A stretch of 28,868 bases of DNA from Ophiothrix spiculata (Eukaryota > Echinodermata > Ophiuroidea > Amphilepidida > Ophiotrichidae): NCBI GenBank assembly GCA_000969725.1, contig JXSR01S002555.1; one strand, written 5' to 3'. Position 1 is the first letter of the stretch. Every line of letters starts with the position of its first letter. Made by a program: the position numbers and the translations under genes. This document shows positions 1-8,699 of this stretch, piece by piece. The notes under the pieces are model-generated. The model was not told the origin of the DNA and made no database searches. It saw only the letters and a list, made by a program, of their open reading frames with translations.

Positions 1-155
1 CTATTATTCAAAAACCACTCATGCAAAACCTTGCAAAAATGAGATCCAGGTACCTGAGACTATTGTCATTGACGTCCAATACATGAAATTGAACAAAATT
101 GTTATTTTTGGAACTCAAAAACTAAAGGGTTTTTTCGGGGTTAGCCGCTACACTA

Positions 156-260
156 ATGGGGTGTGAAGACATATTCCGTAGGGCTTGTGAGGTCTGCATG
201 AAAGGTATGAGAGATCAAAGGGAACCCTTTATGAGGTAGGTGGCTGTAGTAATGGGACCC
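156..260 (+). pseudogene. Decayed ATR exon copy, unit 1 of a 105-bp tandem repeat
   Basis: Bases 156-235 read MGCEDIFRRACEVCMKGMRD and then QREPFM plus two bases, followed by GTAGG. This matches the end of the ATR exon before the VLKTF exon (known family pattern GMGPMG..GLFRRACEV.M.LMRDQREPLMS). The split codon AG|T and the donor position fit the acceptor at 1164. The copy lacks the GP of GMGPMG and has Gly where a Leu is expected before MRDQ, and nothing ATR-like can be read in bases 1-155. I therefore read it as a degenerate copy and not the working exon. The opposite strand happens to be open through both units, which is only a shadow. Confidence 0.75.
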
Positions 261-364
261 ATGGGGTGTGAAGGCATACTCCGTAGGGCTTGTGAGGTCT
301 GCATGAAACTTATGAGAGATCAAAGGGTACCCCTTATGAGGTAGGTGGTTGTAGCAATGGGACC
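261..364 (+). pseudogene. Decayed ATR exon copy, unit 2 of the 105-bp tandem repeat
   Basis: The exon-like part is 252-340, starting MGPMGCEGILRRACEVCMKL and continuing MRDQRVPLM plus two bases, then GTAGGTGG as a donor. Against the family pattern it has Val where unit 1 and known ATR proteins have Glu (REPLM). Unit 1 in turn has changes that this unit lacks, so each carries private substitutions, as expected for two copies of a third, intact exon. An in-frame TAG between the units stops any read-through. The start of a third partial unit (AATGGGACC) follows at about 355. It could still be the used exon if a short acceptor such as CTGTAG at 245-250 works, but that would lose the conserved segment before GPMG. 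Confidence 0.7.
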
Positions 365-1163
365 AATTATATGATAAACCTTGGTAGATGCAGGTCAGGC
401 AGAGCCATGCCATATTCCTACTGGCACCTGTCGGATCCTGTGGCTATGTATGTCATAAATAAACATTTTGGATAGCAGAGTATGCTTATAAATATGTCAA
501 GGTTTACTGCTCTGGATAACCCATGCAAAATCAGTTTTGTTTTCATACTTTATCTGATTTTTTTAAGAAGAATATTTTAGTAAGATATTAAAAGTAAACA
601 ATTTGAAAATTAACCATTAAGGGTGACATTCTGGAACATAATGTTGGTAGTTATTGCCAGCAGGTTTACACTTGCCTTAAAATAAAATTTTCACTTGAAT
701 GCATCTTATGCACCAGGGTTAAAGTTCACATGAGACTCACCCGATATTGTGAAAAGATTTGATCCGGTAAGATGTGACATGACAATTTATCTGACTGGTT
801 TGATGTATATGCAGAGTTAGATGTGATTCTGCCCATGATGGAAAGAATTACTCAGAGATGCAAGTTTTAAGGAAAATTTCCTTAACTCTTTCACTCCGGC
901 AAGCCGCTCACAGCGGCTCTCAAATGCGTGCACAATTGGCCGAAATTTCAAATTTGATGCATTTTTTTCAAATTTCTCTTAAAATAAAACTACAAGCTCA
1001 AATTGGTTGAAAATTTGCCAGCAAGCAGTTGAAACAAAGGGCTATCTAGCACCATTTAGGAAATTTTGAATTCAGTGACTTATCCCTGATTACTTTTTCC
1101 TACTGCAAGCCACATGTGATTTTTAAATAGTCTTATTTGGGATTGAATACTTTCATCTTACAG
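365..1163 (+). other. ATR intron sequence
   Basis: No coding signal was found. The stretch lies between the ATR exon copies and the acceptor TTACAG at 1158-1163. Its only recognised content is one dispersed repeat copy near 883. Confidence 0.6.
883..944. repeat. Dispersed repeat with GCCGCTCACAGCGGCT core, copy 1
   Basis: The segment TAACTCTTTCACTCC followed by a small GCCGCT...AGCGGC hairpin and ATTGGCC recurs, diverged, at 13321-13383 in the same orientation. Two scattered copies with the same order of motifs point to an old interspersed element, of which only about 60 bp is recognisable. Confidence 0.55.
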
Positions 1164-1275
1164 TGTTTTGAAGACCTTTATTTATGATCCGTTGGTGGAA
1201 TGGAGTAAGCCTGCATCACGCTCCCGAGCTGGCACGTCAGCTGTCACAGAGTCGGGTGAAATCAACAACGAAAAG
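1164..1275 (+). CDS. ATR: ATR serine/threonine kinase, next-to-last coding exon
   Basis: This exon has acceptor TTACAG and donor AAG|GTAAGT. After one base completing a Ser codon (AG|T) it reads 37 codons, beginning VLKTFIYDPLVEWSKPASRS and ending GEINNEK. The VLKTF.YDPLVEWSK block is the hallmark just C-terminal to the kinase domain in ATR, and the SRSRAGTS stretch is the variable linker before the FATC domain. ATR is the PIKK-family kinase that acts in the nucleus with its partner ATRIP on RPA-coated single-stranded DNA and phosphorylates Chk1 in the replication checkpoint. The exon ends in phase 0, exactly matching the next exon at 2633. The kinase catalytic exons lie left of the window. 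Confidence 0.93.
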
Positions 1276-1341
1276 GTAAGTCACTTGTTGCGAGAGGGAT
1301 AACTGTTGGCATGGGCATGGCTGAGTTGTATCCCGCATGTT

Positions 1342-1715
1342 TAAGCCGCATAAAAAAGTAAAGTTGTTTCTCGTCCCCCTCCCTCCTCACTTTTTGGTGC
1401 TGCACAATTTTTTGTTGTTGTTGCAAAAATGCGAAAGAGATGTTAAAAATTGAGCTAAATCGTTCAAATATCAAGACCCCGCTTTCCTTTTTAAAGGATT
1501 CTTTAAATTCTTGATGTTTTTAACGTTGAAACTGTCATGAAACCAACGTCTATCCATATCACATAGAGTAAAAAGACAGCAACTGAATGTGCAGTCAACA
1601 TAAACTTGGATTGCCCAGGCTCTACCAAACCTGAAAAAAAAAACCCACCTCCCTCCCTCCTCACATTTTGAGAAACCTTCGAACGAGAAACAACTTATTT
1701 TTTTATGTGGCCTTA
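1342..1715. mobile_element. MITE-like element in ATR intron, ~31-bp inverted ends
   Basis: The left end (AAGCCGCATAAAAAAGTAAA, then GTTGTTTCTCGT) is repeated inverted at the right end (ACGAGAAACAACTT, then ATTTTTTTATGTGGCCTT), with a few mismatches. The 374-bp interior encodes no credible protein. Runs of CCCTCCCTCCTCAC near both ends are in direct orientation. It is most simply a non-autonomous DNA transposon in the intron between the last two ATR exons. No clear target duplication was found. Confidence 0.6.
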
Positions 1716-1976
1716 TTTTATTCTTCATCAGTTCACTGTGCATAGAAAATTGCAATTTAAAACTTTATTTTAACAACTATCAATTATGAAATCAGTGGCA
1801 CAGCATTGTAGTGCTGGTTTTTAATGTGTTTGTTGATGTTTTTGCAGCATCCTATTGAAGATAATTTTTTCATGTGCGTAAACTCATTAGCCAAAGATAA
1901 TGTCGTCCGTTGCAACTACACAAAACAAGCGACATGACGATCGCAAAACAGATGCAACAATGCCAGGCCTTTGTCT

Positions 1977-2325
1977 CATACCTGCCAACTGTCCCGAATT
2001 TATCAGGATTGTCCCGATTTACAACTCTCAAAATGGCCAAAAATCAGGACATCCCGATTTTGAGATATTATAAAAAAAAATACAAGGAAAAGTCGCCAAT
2101 CCTGACCTGTATTCAGTAAATGCTCTTGTGGCATATATTTGGGCCAAAACCTAAAAAAAAAAGCCTTAATAAAGATAATGAAAGTCACAAACCCACCTGT
2201 ATTCAATACATATTTATTATATGCTCTTGGAACATACATGTGAGCCAAAATCATAAAAAAATCACCTCACGCAAGCACTCGGCCTTTTTGTCCTGATTTT
2301 GGGATTTACAATGTTGGCAGGTATG
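1977..2325. mobile_element. MITE with CATACCTGCCAAC ends and TTGTCT flanks
   Basis: The element starts CATACCTGCCAAC and ends with the exact reverse complement GTTGGCAGGTATG. It is flanked on both sides by TTGTCT, a plausible target-site duplication of 6 bp or more. Inside, a ~60-bp segment (CCTGTATTCA...GCTCTTG...AAAAAA) is duplicated at about 2103 and 2198. These features fit a hAT-like non-autonomous element, but the superfamily is inferred only from end structure. It lies in the last ATR intron. Confidence 0.7.
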
Positions 2326-2632
2326 TTGTCTACTGAGGCATACTTGTGCAATCGCATGCCATTTTTTATGATATCGCGGTCCGCGATTACAGTGAAAAAT
2401 ATACACCTTTTCGACGAAATTTAGAACACGCATGGTTACCACTTTTATGTTGACTTGGGGGACCGGGCATACAACCTTCTAGCATGGGAGTGGATTGAAG
2501 TGACAGTGTATGCCAAAAGAGTTTATCTGCTATGTTCATACTGCGTTTTTACTTTGTCGTACAGTTACAGTGCTCTTAACAAAACTACTACAATGTAGTT
2601 TTGTGAATATCAATTTGTTTCTTGATTTGCAG

Positions 2633-2806
2633 GCACAAACTCACGTCAATAACATTGATTTACGGATGCAAGGGATTCTGAAAAATAAAAACAGGACTCA
2701 TGGTTTGCCGTTATCCATTGAAGGACACGTACATTATCTCATATCGGAAGCAACCTCGGAAAGGAATCTATGCCAAATGTACGTGGGATGGGCCGCCTTT
2801 ATGTAG
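2633..2806 (+). CDS. ATR: ATR serine/threonine kinase, last exon with FATC domain and stop
   Basis: The acceptor TTTGCAG precedes an exon of 57 codons plus TAG, joined in phase 0 to 1164-1275. It reads AQTHVNNIDLRMQGILKNKN, then the FATC domain with RTHGLPLSIEGHVHYLI and CQMYVGWAAFM at the very C-terminus. GLPLSIEGHVHYLI.EAT and LCQMY.GW are diagnostic for ATR. The FATC domain packs against the kinase domain and is needed for activity in PIKK kinases (family knowledge). The final residues AAFM replace the TPYM seen in vertebrates, a modest change. From about 2695 the exon sequence is repeated three more times downstream (see next entry), so the true exon is the first unit of a tandem array. 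Confidence 0.95.
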   Translation, partial: AQTHVNNIDLRMQGILKNKNRTHGLPLSIEGHVHYLISEATSERNLCQMYVGWAAFM

Positions 2807-2816
2807 ATCAGAACGA

Positions 2817-3180
2817 GACCTCATGGTTTGCCGTTATCTATCAAAGGAACCCGTACACTCTATACCTGATATCTGAAGCAACCTTGGAAAGGAATCTATG
2901 CCAAATGTATGTGGGATGGGCAGCCTTTATGTAGATCAGAACTGGGCTCCAGATTTGCCATTATTTTTTGAAGGAACCCGTACACTCAGGCATACTTTAT
3001 ATCAGAGGCAACCTCCGAAAGGAATCTATGCCAAATTTATGTCGGATGGGTAGTCTTTATTTAGATCATTGCGGACTCATCGTTTACTGTTATCTAACAA
3101 TGGACACACACTACCTCATATCTGAAGTAACCTCCGAAAGGAATCTATGCCAAATATTCATCGGTTGGACATCCTTCAGT
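2817..3180 (+). pseudogene. Three tandem decayed copies of the ATR FATC exon
   Basis: The motif AAGGAATCTATGCCAAAT, part of the FATC coding sequence, occurs at 2761 in the exon and again at 2889, 3019 and 3138, giving steps of 128, 130 and 119 bp. Copy 2 has the start (HGLPLSIKG) and end (LISEATLERNLCQMYVGW, then AAFM and stop) in different frames. Copy 3 retains FISEATSERNLCQIYVGW then VVFI and stop. Copy 4 reads YLISEVTSERNLCQIFIGW then TSFS and runs on without that stop. The repeated unit includes the stop codon and the following ATCAGAAC. No copy has a convincing acceptor of its own, so they probably sit in the 3' UTR or downstream flank. Confidence 0.85.
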
Positions 3181-3357
3181 TGTCAGTTCCAAACAAAGTG
3201 TAAACACTTGTCCATAGAGACGGGACTTCACAAAGTGCAGTTGCAAGTTGGTGTAGAATATTTACATGGTGCAAGTAAAAATCCTCCTCATCTGATTAGA
3301 GAAATTTCATTTGGATTCTTCCTGGCAGAATTTTAGCGACTTCTTGGATAATAGTAT

Positions 3358-3506
3358 ACATATATATACTGACTTGACTTGATGATCTATGAACCTGAAG
3401 TGACTGAAATTGCTATTTTACCGAGGGATGCAGCCCCGAAGTAAAATTTTAGTCACTGAAGGATCATATTTTAATCCAAAGATCTGAAAAAGTCAGTATA
3501 TATTTG
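3358..3506. repeat. Foldback element, ~65-bp imperfect arms
   Basis: TATATATACTGACTT near 3360 is mirrored by AAGTCAGTATATAT near 3492. Inside, GTGACTGAAATT..TATTTTACCGAGGG pairs with CCCCGAAGTAAAATTTTAGTCAC, leaving a very short loop around GATGCAG. The near-continuous palindrome with no coding content suggests a foldback or MITE remnant. Confidence 0.6.
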
Positions 3507-3689
3507 TTTTATATACTATATGTTGATTTCAATATTTTTTGTGTGTCAAAAAATCTAAAAAAATCTTTATAAAAAATGCAGTCACACAATGCTAACAAGG
3601 AATGTGTGCATATAGGTAATGCGCGCATATTCGTGTAAGCTTGATGAGTGCGTAATTTGGTGCTTCTCATATAAGGTAAATGTTATAAC

Positions 3690-3777
3690 GCTAAATAGTA
3701 TTTCCAAAAGTGCTAAATAGTACTTCCAAAAGTACTATTTAGCGCTATATAATACTTTTAAAAGTACTATTTAGGGC
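3690..3777. repeat. Nested inverted repeats of GCTAAATAGTACTT
   Basis: GCTAAATAGTACTT and its reverse complement AAGTACTATTTAGC alternate four or more times in under 90 bp, so the strand can fold into two adjacent hairpins sharing arms. A short tandem-palindrome array; no function is visible. Confidence 0.6.
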
Positions 3778-3895
3778 TTTCCTCAATCTGGTTATAGCTA
3801 TTTTAAATCATGGGATGGGGTTTTACCCACCCAAGTCTGTAAATTTATTAATGCGGTATATAATTCTTAATATCTAACTATTCTTGTTATTATAG

Positions 3896-3957
3896 GGATT
3901 CTCTGCAAGATTATAGATTTTACTCTGAAAGCGGTGATCCTTTGCGATCTGTATGTT
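3896..3957 (+). CDS. Candidate internal exon, unrecognised protein
   Basis: An acceptor-like TTATTATAG and a strong donor TT|GTAAGTA bound 62 bp. In one frame this reads DSLQDYRFYSESGDPLRSVC, of protein-like composition; the other frames are stopped or less convincing. It ends with one base that would join in phase to the candidate exon at 4180 (T+TG = Leu). I do not recognise the protein. It lies about 1 kb downstream of the ATR stop on the same strand and could belong to a separate gene or be chance. Confidence 0.25.
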
Positions 3958-4179
3958 GTAAGTACTGCCTCCATACAGATTTGACAAAGCAATTATAGTG
4001 CATGTGGAACTCTCTCTGCGTTTAAACTGCAATCTGATTATGGATTCATCACTCATTACACTTTACTTCACTTATCATCTAACCACTTTTTCTTTTACAA
4101 AAACAGTGCAGGAGGTCACCCTAGAAATAAATTCCTAAGTCAGTGTCTTGGTGCATACGTACCGGTATTCAATTTTCAG

Positions 4180-4216
4180 TGAAGTGCAGTGATAGTTATA
4201 TAGCCCATCTCCATTG
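4180..4216 (+). CDS. Candidate short internal exon, unrecognised
   Basis: Acceptor TTTTCAG and donor TTG|GTAAGAG bound 37 bp. Only the frame starting at the third base is open, reading KCSDSYIAHLH. Its phase fits the candidate exon at 3896-3957, but no following exon in the right phase was found. Such a short segment could easily be chance. Confidence 0.15.
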
Positions 4217-4650
4217 GTAAGAGAACTCAGTGAATTTGTAGTTGCATTTGTGATGTTTGAACATCATCATTTTGATTATCACTTTTTTGGATAACAGAAT
4301 GACCTATCTATCGTTGTTATTGGATTTTTTTTATAAAACAGACATATAAAAACCTTATTTTGAAAGGGTATAAATTAACAATGGTTGAGCTGCAACGTTC
4401 ACTTTGAAGAATAAAATTGATTAATATATCTATATCAAGATTCAGGACTTACAAGTAAAGTTCATCAAACAGCAAAAATCTTCATATATAGTTATATAAA
4501 GCAAGAAAAAAAAATATCATCCAATGAAAAAGTGAAATGTTCCATTTAATTGTTAATGCTACATTTCATTTTTTATTTTATCAACAAAATGCATAGAATT
4601 TGTGAATTTACCTTTAAGTAACGGTGCCTACTTCCTCTCTGACATTACAG

Positions 4651-4751
4651 TGCACATTCAGGGCCCATGTGTATTGTCATATAACACAGCAACAATTTAT
4701 GAAAATGGTGAAATTGTCAAGAAATATATGAGGGAGGAAATAACCACTTAG
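4651..4751 (+). CDS. Candidate terminal exon, unrecognised
   Basis: A pyrimidine-rich acceptor (TTCCTCTCTGACATTACAG) precedes an open frame reading HIQGPCVLSYNTATIYENGE and then IVKKYMREEITT with a stop. The stop codon overlaps the first bases of the transposon-like element starting at 4748, so if this were a real exon its end would have been rewritten by the insertion. Its phase does not fit the exon at 4180. I cannot name the product. Confidence 0.2.
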
Positions 4752-5124
4752 GCCTAAAAAAATAAAATTTTTGTTTGTCCTCCAGTGGAAAATTTAAAAT
4801 TTTGGGTCAATCGGTCGGTTGATCTTTTTTTTTTTTACTCTTCACATATATTTTAAAGAATGATGCCATTCCATGGATTTTATCTTGAATACCAAGCAAC
4901 GCAGGCCTTAATCAAAGATTTTGGGTCATTATTTAGGAAATATGCATGTTATACTACTAAATTTGACTTTATACTGCTAAATTTTACGTCTTCCATCGAA
5001 AATATTGGGTTTTCATATTTTACATGTTTGAAGAGAAAAAACAACAACTAAAATACCCGACCCACATTTTTGGCATTTTAGGGTTGGTCGTGAAGGGCAA
5101 ACAAACATATTTTTTTAGGCCTTA
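4748..5124. mobile_element. MITE with TAGGCCTAAAAAAAT ends, copy 1
   Basis: The 377-bp element has inverted ends of about 31 bp: AGGCCTAAAAAAAT..TTTGTTTG.CCTCC on the left, and GGGCAAACAAACATATTTTTTTAGGCCT on the right. A second copy, diverged but alignable end to end, is at 8859-9228 in the same orientation. The interior is A+T rich and encodes nothing credible. TA or TTA at the ends may be the target duplication. Confidence 0.8.
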
Positions 5125-5217
5125 TGTCTGACAGTGACACTGCTGAATTCAAGTTAAGAATTCAATCATTAGGTGAAACTTGCAGTGTGGTTTGGGATTT
5201 CATTTTTTTGATTTCAG

Positions 5218-5340
5218 GACATTTTTAATCATGATGTGCAAAAGCTAAAGGTTGTTTCAGAGTTGCTATCGCTTTGTAGAGATGCGGCAGATGACCATGA
5301 TTCAGCAATTCAGAGTTGTCGTAATGCGTCATTGGCATAA
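5218..5340 (+). CDS. Candidate terminal coding exon, unrecognised protein
   Basis: A good acceptor (TTTTTTTGATTTCAG) opens a 40-codon frame ending in TAA. It reads DIFNHDVQKLKVVSELLSLC, then RDAADDHDSAIQSCRNASLA. The other two frames close within 12 codons. Composition is typical of an alpha-helical protein C-terminus, and the region is not repeated elsewhere in the window. I do not recognise the family and see no certain upstream exon; it needs one ending in phase 0. It is the best of the unassigned exon candidates. Confidence 0.4.
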   Translation, partial: DIFNHDVQKLKVVSELLSLCRDAADDHDSAIQSCRNASLA

Positions 5341-5411
5341 TTACTATGATGACCTGTCACAACCCAAGTAGCATTCAATTCAACTGTGCAATCACGAAAT
5401 GTCTTCGCAAT

Positions 5412-6017
5412 TTAAGGTGGCTTAGCACACATAGAATTCCTCTATTTATTTTTCTTATTTTTTGATGTATGGTGTTTTTATATGTGCTGATCACATTTCT
5501 TAAATAAAAAATGGGGGTCACCAACTTAGTTTTTGAGAAAAATTCACTTCAAAAACACTATGTTTTACCACTTTTTACCATTGACCTCTATGGTAAAATC
5601 AAAATAAATCGGACAAAAACACTTATAATTAAAAAACGGCTCTATTTTTTTCTCTCTTTTTCACATATGTTTTGGTCCTTATATAGTTCTTTAAAAAACG
5701 TAATAAAAAAATATGATCACCGACTTACTTTTTGAGATATAAAGCAAAATTAAGAAAAAAAATTGGCATTTTTTTAGCAATGAGCAACACCTTAAGCACT
5801 GTGCGCTTTGAGCACTGCGTCGTCAGGAGTAACGCGCATGGTCTTATGCGTGAATATAAAAATGACGCACGTGTAAGATCGCGTTATATTAAAGCGCAAG
5901 ATACAGTACGCCAGAAAGTACGCTAAAAGCCCGGGATAAGTACTTTGAAACTGTGTCCAACACCGCTGATATCAGATCACTCGTGTCCGACACCGCATCT
6001 GTGCTAAGCCACCTTAA
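5412..6017. mobile_element. Non-autonomous transposon with TTAA-flanked ends, copy 1
   Basis: The element begins TTAAGGTGGCTTAGCACA and ends with its exact reverse complement, so the ends are 14 bp plus TTAA on both sides. TTAA target sites are the signature of piggyBac-type elements (established knowledge). A second copy lies inverted at 27686-28283. The 600-bp interior has short open stretches on both strands but no transposase. The right part holds two TGTCC.ACACCGC motifs. Confidence 0.8.
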
Positions 6018-6394
6018 ACAACAGGATGATCGGACGATTGACTTGTTGTGCTTGTAGCAAAATCTGTCAAGCATGACAAGATTAACATTATGCGCTTGAA
6101 ATTATTGACATCATCACAACATTGCGAGAACTGCAAAACACACACTGAACCCAGAAATAATCATGAAGTATCTTTTCTATCAGCAAAATAAAAGTTTCCG
6201 TATAATATAGACTTTCAGTGATTTTGAATATCCAAATCTGTGTTTAAATTGTTTTTGAAATTCAGCTTACATGATACGATGGTTACACAACCGATCAATG
6301 CTTGAAACTATTGTAAAATTTCTTTGTGCCTTTATGTGTATTACTAAAAATGTTAAATTTCTCAGTGAAATGTTTAATCCCTCCTGCATTACAG

Positions 6395-6427
6395 GATGAT
6401 CTTTGCGGGGATCTTTGTTTAAATTCA
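6395..6427 (+). CDS. Very weak candidate mini-exon
   Basis: CTGCATTACAG and GTAAGAAAG bound 33 bp reading DDLCGDLCLNS. Nothing joins to it with confidence. It is listed only because both splice signals are present. Confidence 0.08.
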
Positions 6428-6536
6428 GTAAGAAAGTCAAAGTCAAGAAACATGCTATGGGCTATCTCTAACTTAAAGATACTAACTATGATTCCAAAAG
6501 TGACATGATTATGAAACCCATGTATAGGCCACACAT

Positions 6537-6941
6537 ATGTGACCGTCCATACAGTAAATGCCAGAAACTTCATTTTGCGCTACAGGTGAAAATACATTTG
6601 CCGAAATTGATTTTTTGACAGATTCACAATTCTAGTACTTACTACAAAATACCAACAAAGTTTCATTTTAAAAAATGATAAGAAATGTGAAATAAATTGG
6701 CATATTCTTAAAGACAATCAACAGAAAATATAGGGCTTACTAATCTTTGAACGCCTTTATCTCAGTTATACGTTTTACTCTCTGACAACCTTTGACGGAC
6801 CATAACTTGACTTCTGGAAATCGTGTGACGTTCATTAAGGTGTCATTTTAATCCTTAAAGCATGGTCTTTTCAAATAATCAAAAAAGTGAAAATGACAAG
6901 AGCTGGCATTTACTGCTGTTTTGGGCTGGACGGTCACATAT
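6537..6941. mobile_element. MITE, TATGTGACCGTCC ends, TGTGAC family
   Basis: The left end TATGTGACCGTCC..CAGTAAATGCCAG is mirrored by CTGGCATTTACTG...GGACGGTCACATA at the right. An internal AAGGTGTCATTTTAA sits at 6837, about 104 bp from the right end. The same motif at the same distance occurs in the element at 11986-12428, tying them into one family despite different outer sequence. Confidence 0.75.
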
Positions 6942-7287
6942 TTAAGTAAATCGAACCATGGTTGCTTTGGTCGATTCTGCTTCATTGCACTGACTCAACA
7001 TTGACATGATTTTGTACCAATCAGGTTCTTAATTCGTAAGGTGTTATGTATTCCTTTAAATCAGAACATTTAGTAACCTTTGTAGATATGTTTGTACCTT
7101 TCTATTGTACGTAGGTTAATGTAAAGTTACATTTTGAAATTTGTTGGAACTATTTTCTATATTTATTATTGTTATTTCTTAAATTAAAAGAAGACAAGCA
7201 ATATTTGTTTATTTGTCCATATTTGTGACCAGACACATTTTCTTTTTAATTTTCAAGTTTAATTTTTTGTATCTCTACACATGTTTA
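6942..7287. other. Non-coding stretch, nothing recognised
   Basis: A+T-rich sequence without splice-bounded frames or inverted repeats that I can see. Confidence 0.5.
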
Positions 7288-7673
7288 TACTCTGTAAACC
7301 TTGAAGTATGCAACAAGCAGCCTATCAATGCACATAAACCAATATGACAATACGGGGAAGTAAATTAGTCCATATTTCTCAAATCATAGCAACGTGCTAA
7401 ATCTTGCTGAATATTCAAATGAATTTATGTTCAATGTTTGCCCATGTGTTAGCAACAAAATTAGCACACAATAATACTAAAATCATGAAGAAGTCATATA
7501 AAAAAGTATTAATACACAGTCATTTGGTCTTAATAAAACCTAATCAATCATTACAAGTCTCTTACACAATACAAACTCATCGGTTCACAATGTTGAAGGA
7601 TACAAGGGATATACTATGGATCTTGTAACAAAGTCTGATTGCTTGTTGCATACTTCAAGGTTTATAGAGTGTA
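7288..7673. mobile_element. MITE with AACCTTGAAGTATGCAACAA ends, copy 1
   Basis: CTGTAAACCTTGAAGTATGC, then AACAAGCA, at the left is mirrored by TGCTTGTTGCATACTTCAAG, then GTTTATAGAG, at the right, with about 30-bp ends. The interior is repeated in the opposite orientation in the element at 10809-11565. No protein is encoded. Confidence 0.75.
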
Positions 7674-8025
7674 GTGCAAAGATGTTTATATATATTTATA
7701 CTTAAGGGCACAGTTAACCCCTCATTTTCTGAAATATTTTATGCTTTGTAACTCAGAAACCGATAAGTAAATCCATATAAAAGTATACATTTCTAGATGT
7801 GGATTTTCATGTAGAAGATTATGGTTAGGTCAGTTTTGGACCAAAATGTATGATTTTGGACCTATGTCTAAAAAACCCTTGTTCTTGGACCATTAATTTG
7901 TAAACAACCTAACTAAATTTTGAAAAAATAAAAGTTGGACCTCGTATATGCTTTTTAGAATCTAGAAACACATGTCTAGGAATGCATTTCTCAAATTTTT
8001 GATTTTTACCCTAGCTACTTTTTGA
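7674..8025. other. Non-coding stretch, nothing recognised
   Basis: A+T-rich sequence with a few short GGACC/GGTCC motifs. CTAGCTACTTTTTG at about 8011 is roughly mirrored by CAAAAAGTAGGC at 8613, so this may be the outer edge of the palindromic cluster that follows. Confidence 0.4.
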
Positions 8026-8611
8026 AATATTGATATAAAATTGGATGGATTGAGCTATGAGTTTTACGAAATATCGTGCGAGATGCGCAGCGTCGAGCTC
8101 GATATTTCTAAAACTCATAGCGAGAGTCAGACCAATATCTTTGAGTAGCATGCGAAAAAATCCATCCAATTTTATCATTATTATGTTCAAAATGTGATAT
8201 TTTGTATACTGTCCGATATCCCTGTCCAATTTTTTGGAAATCGGACAGCTCAGAACATAATAATGATATAAAATTTGATGGATTGAGCATGATACAAAAA
8301 GATATTGGTCGAGCTATGAGTTTAACGAAATATCGTGCGAGACGCGCAGCGTCAAGCTCGATAAAATTTGATGGATTGAGCATGATACAAAAAGATATTG
8401 GTCGAGCTATGAGTTTAACGAAATATCGTGCGAGACGCGCAGCGTCAAGCTCGATATTTCTAAAACTCATAGCGAGACGAATATCTTTAAGTATCATGCA
8501 AAAAAATCCATCCAATGTTATCATTATTATGTTCAAAATCTGACATTTTGTTTTCAGTCCGATATCCCTGTCCGATTTTTTTGGAAATCGGTCAGCTCAG
8601 AACATAATAAT
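8026..8611. repeat. Compound palindromic repeat, two units plus a 93-bp exact duplication
   Basis: Each unit has outer arms around GGATGGATT...AATCCATCC and a strong inner hairpin, with CTATGAGTTTTACGAAATAT pairing with ATATTTCTAAAACTCATAG. A linker with CATTATTATGTTC...GAACATAATAATG ends and a GTCCGATATCCCTGTCC core follows each unit (8176-8265 and 8519-8611). In the second unit, bases 8268-8360 are repeated exactly at 8361-8453. Because 93 is a multiple of three, chance open frames on both strands show 31-residue repeats; these are not genes. Confidence 0.8.
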
Positions 8612-8699
8612 GCAAAAAGTAGGCAAAAAATGACAAAAAAAAAATCTGAAAAGTTACGAATCAAGCTTGTTGTATGGATATAACCTTCTTTTGTTGATG

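Noticed and set aside
153-413. Minus-strand 86-codon frame with two 35-residue repeats
   Set aside because: It is the antisense of the duplicated ATR exon copies; the 105-bp period is a multiple of three, which makes the shadow frame repeat.
2968-3336. 122-codon plus-strand frame as an independent small gene
   Set aside because: It covers the decayed FATC copies 3 and 4 in mixed frames; homology is to ATR only in part.
8108-8536. Minus-strand 142-codon frame with exact 31-residue repeats (and a plus-strand partner)
   Set aside because: Produced by the exact 93-bp duplication inside a palindromic repeat. Both strands are open for the same reason, and there is no start or splice context.
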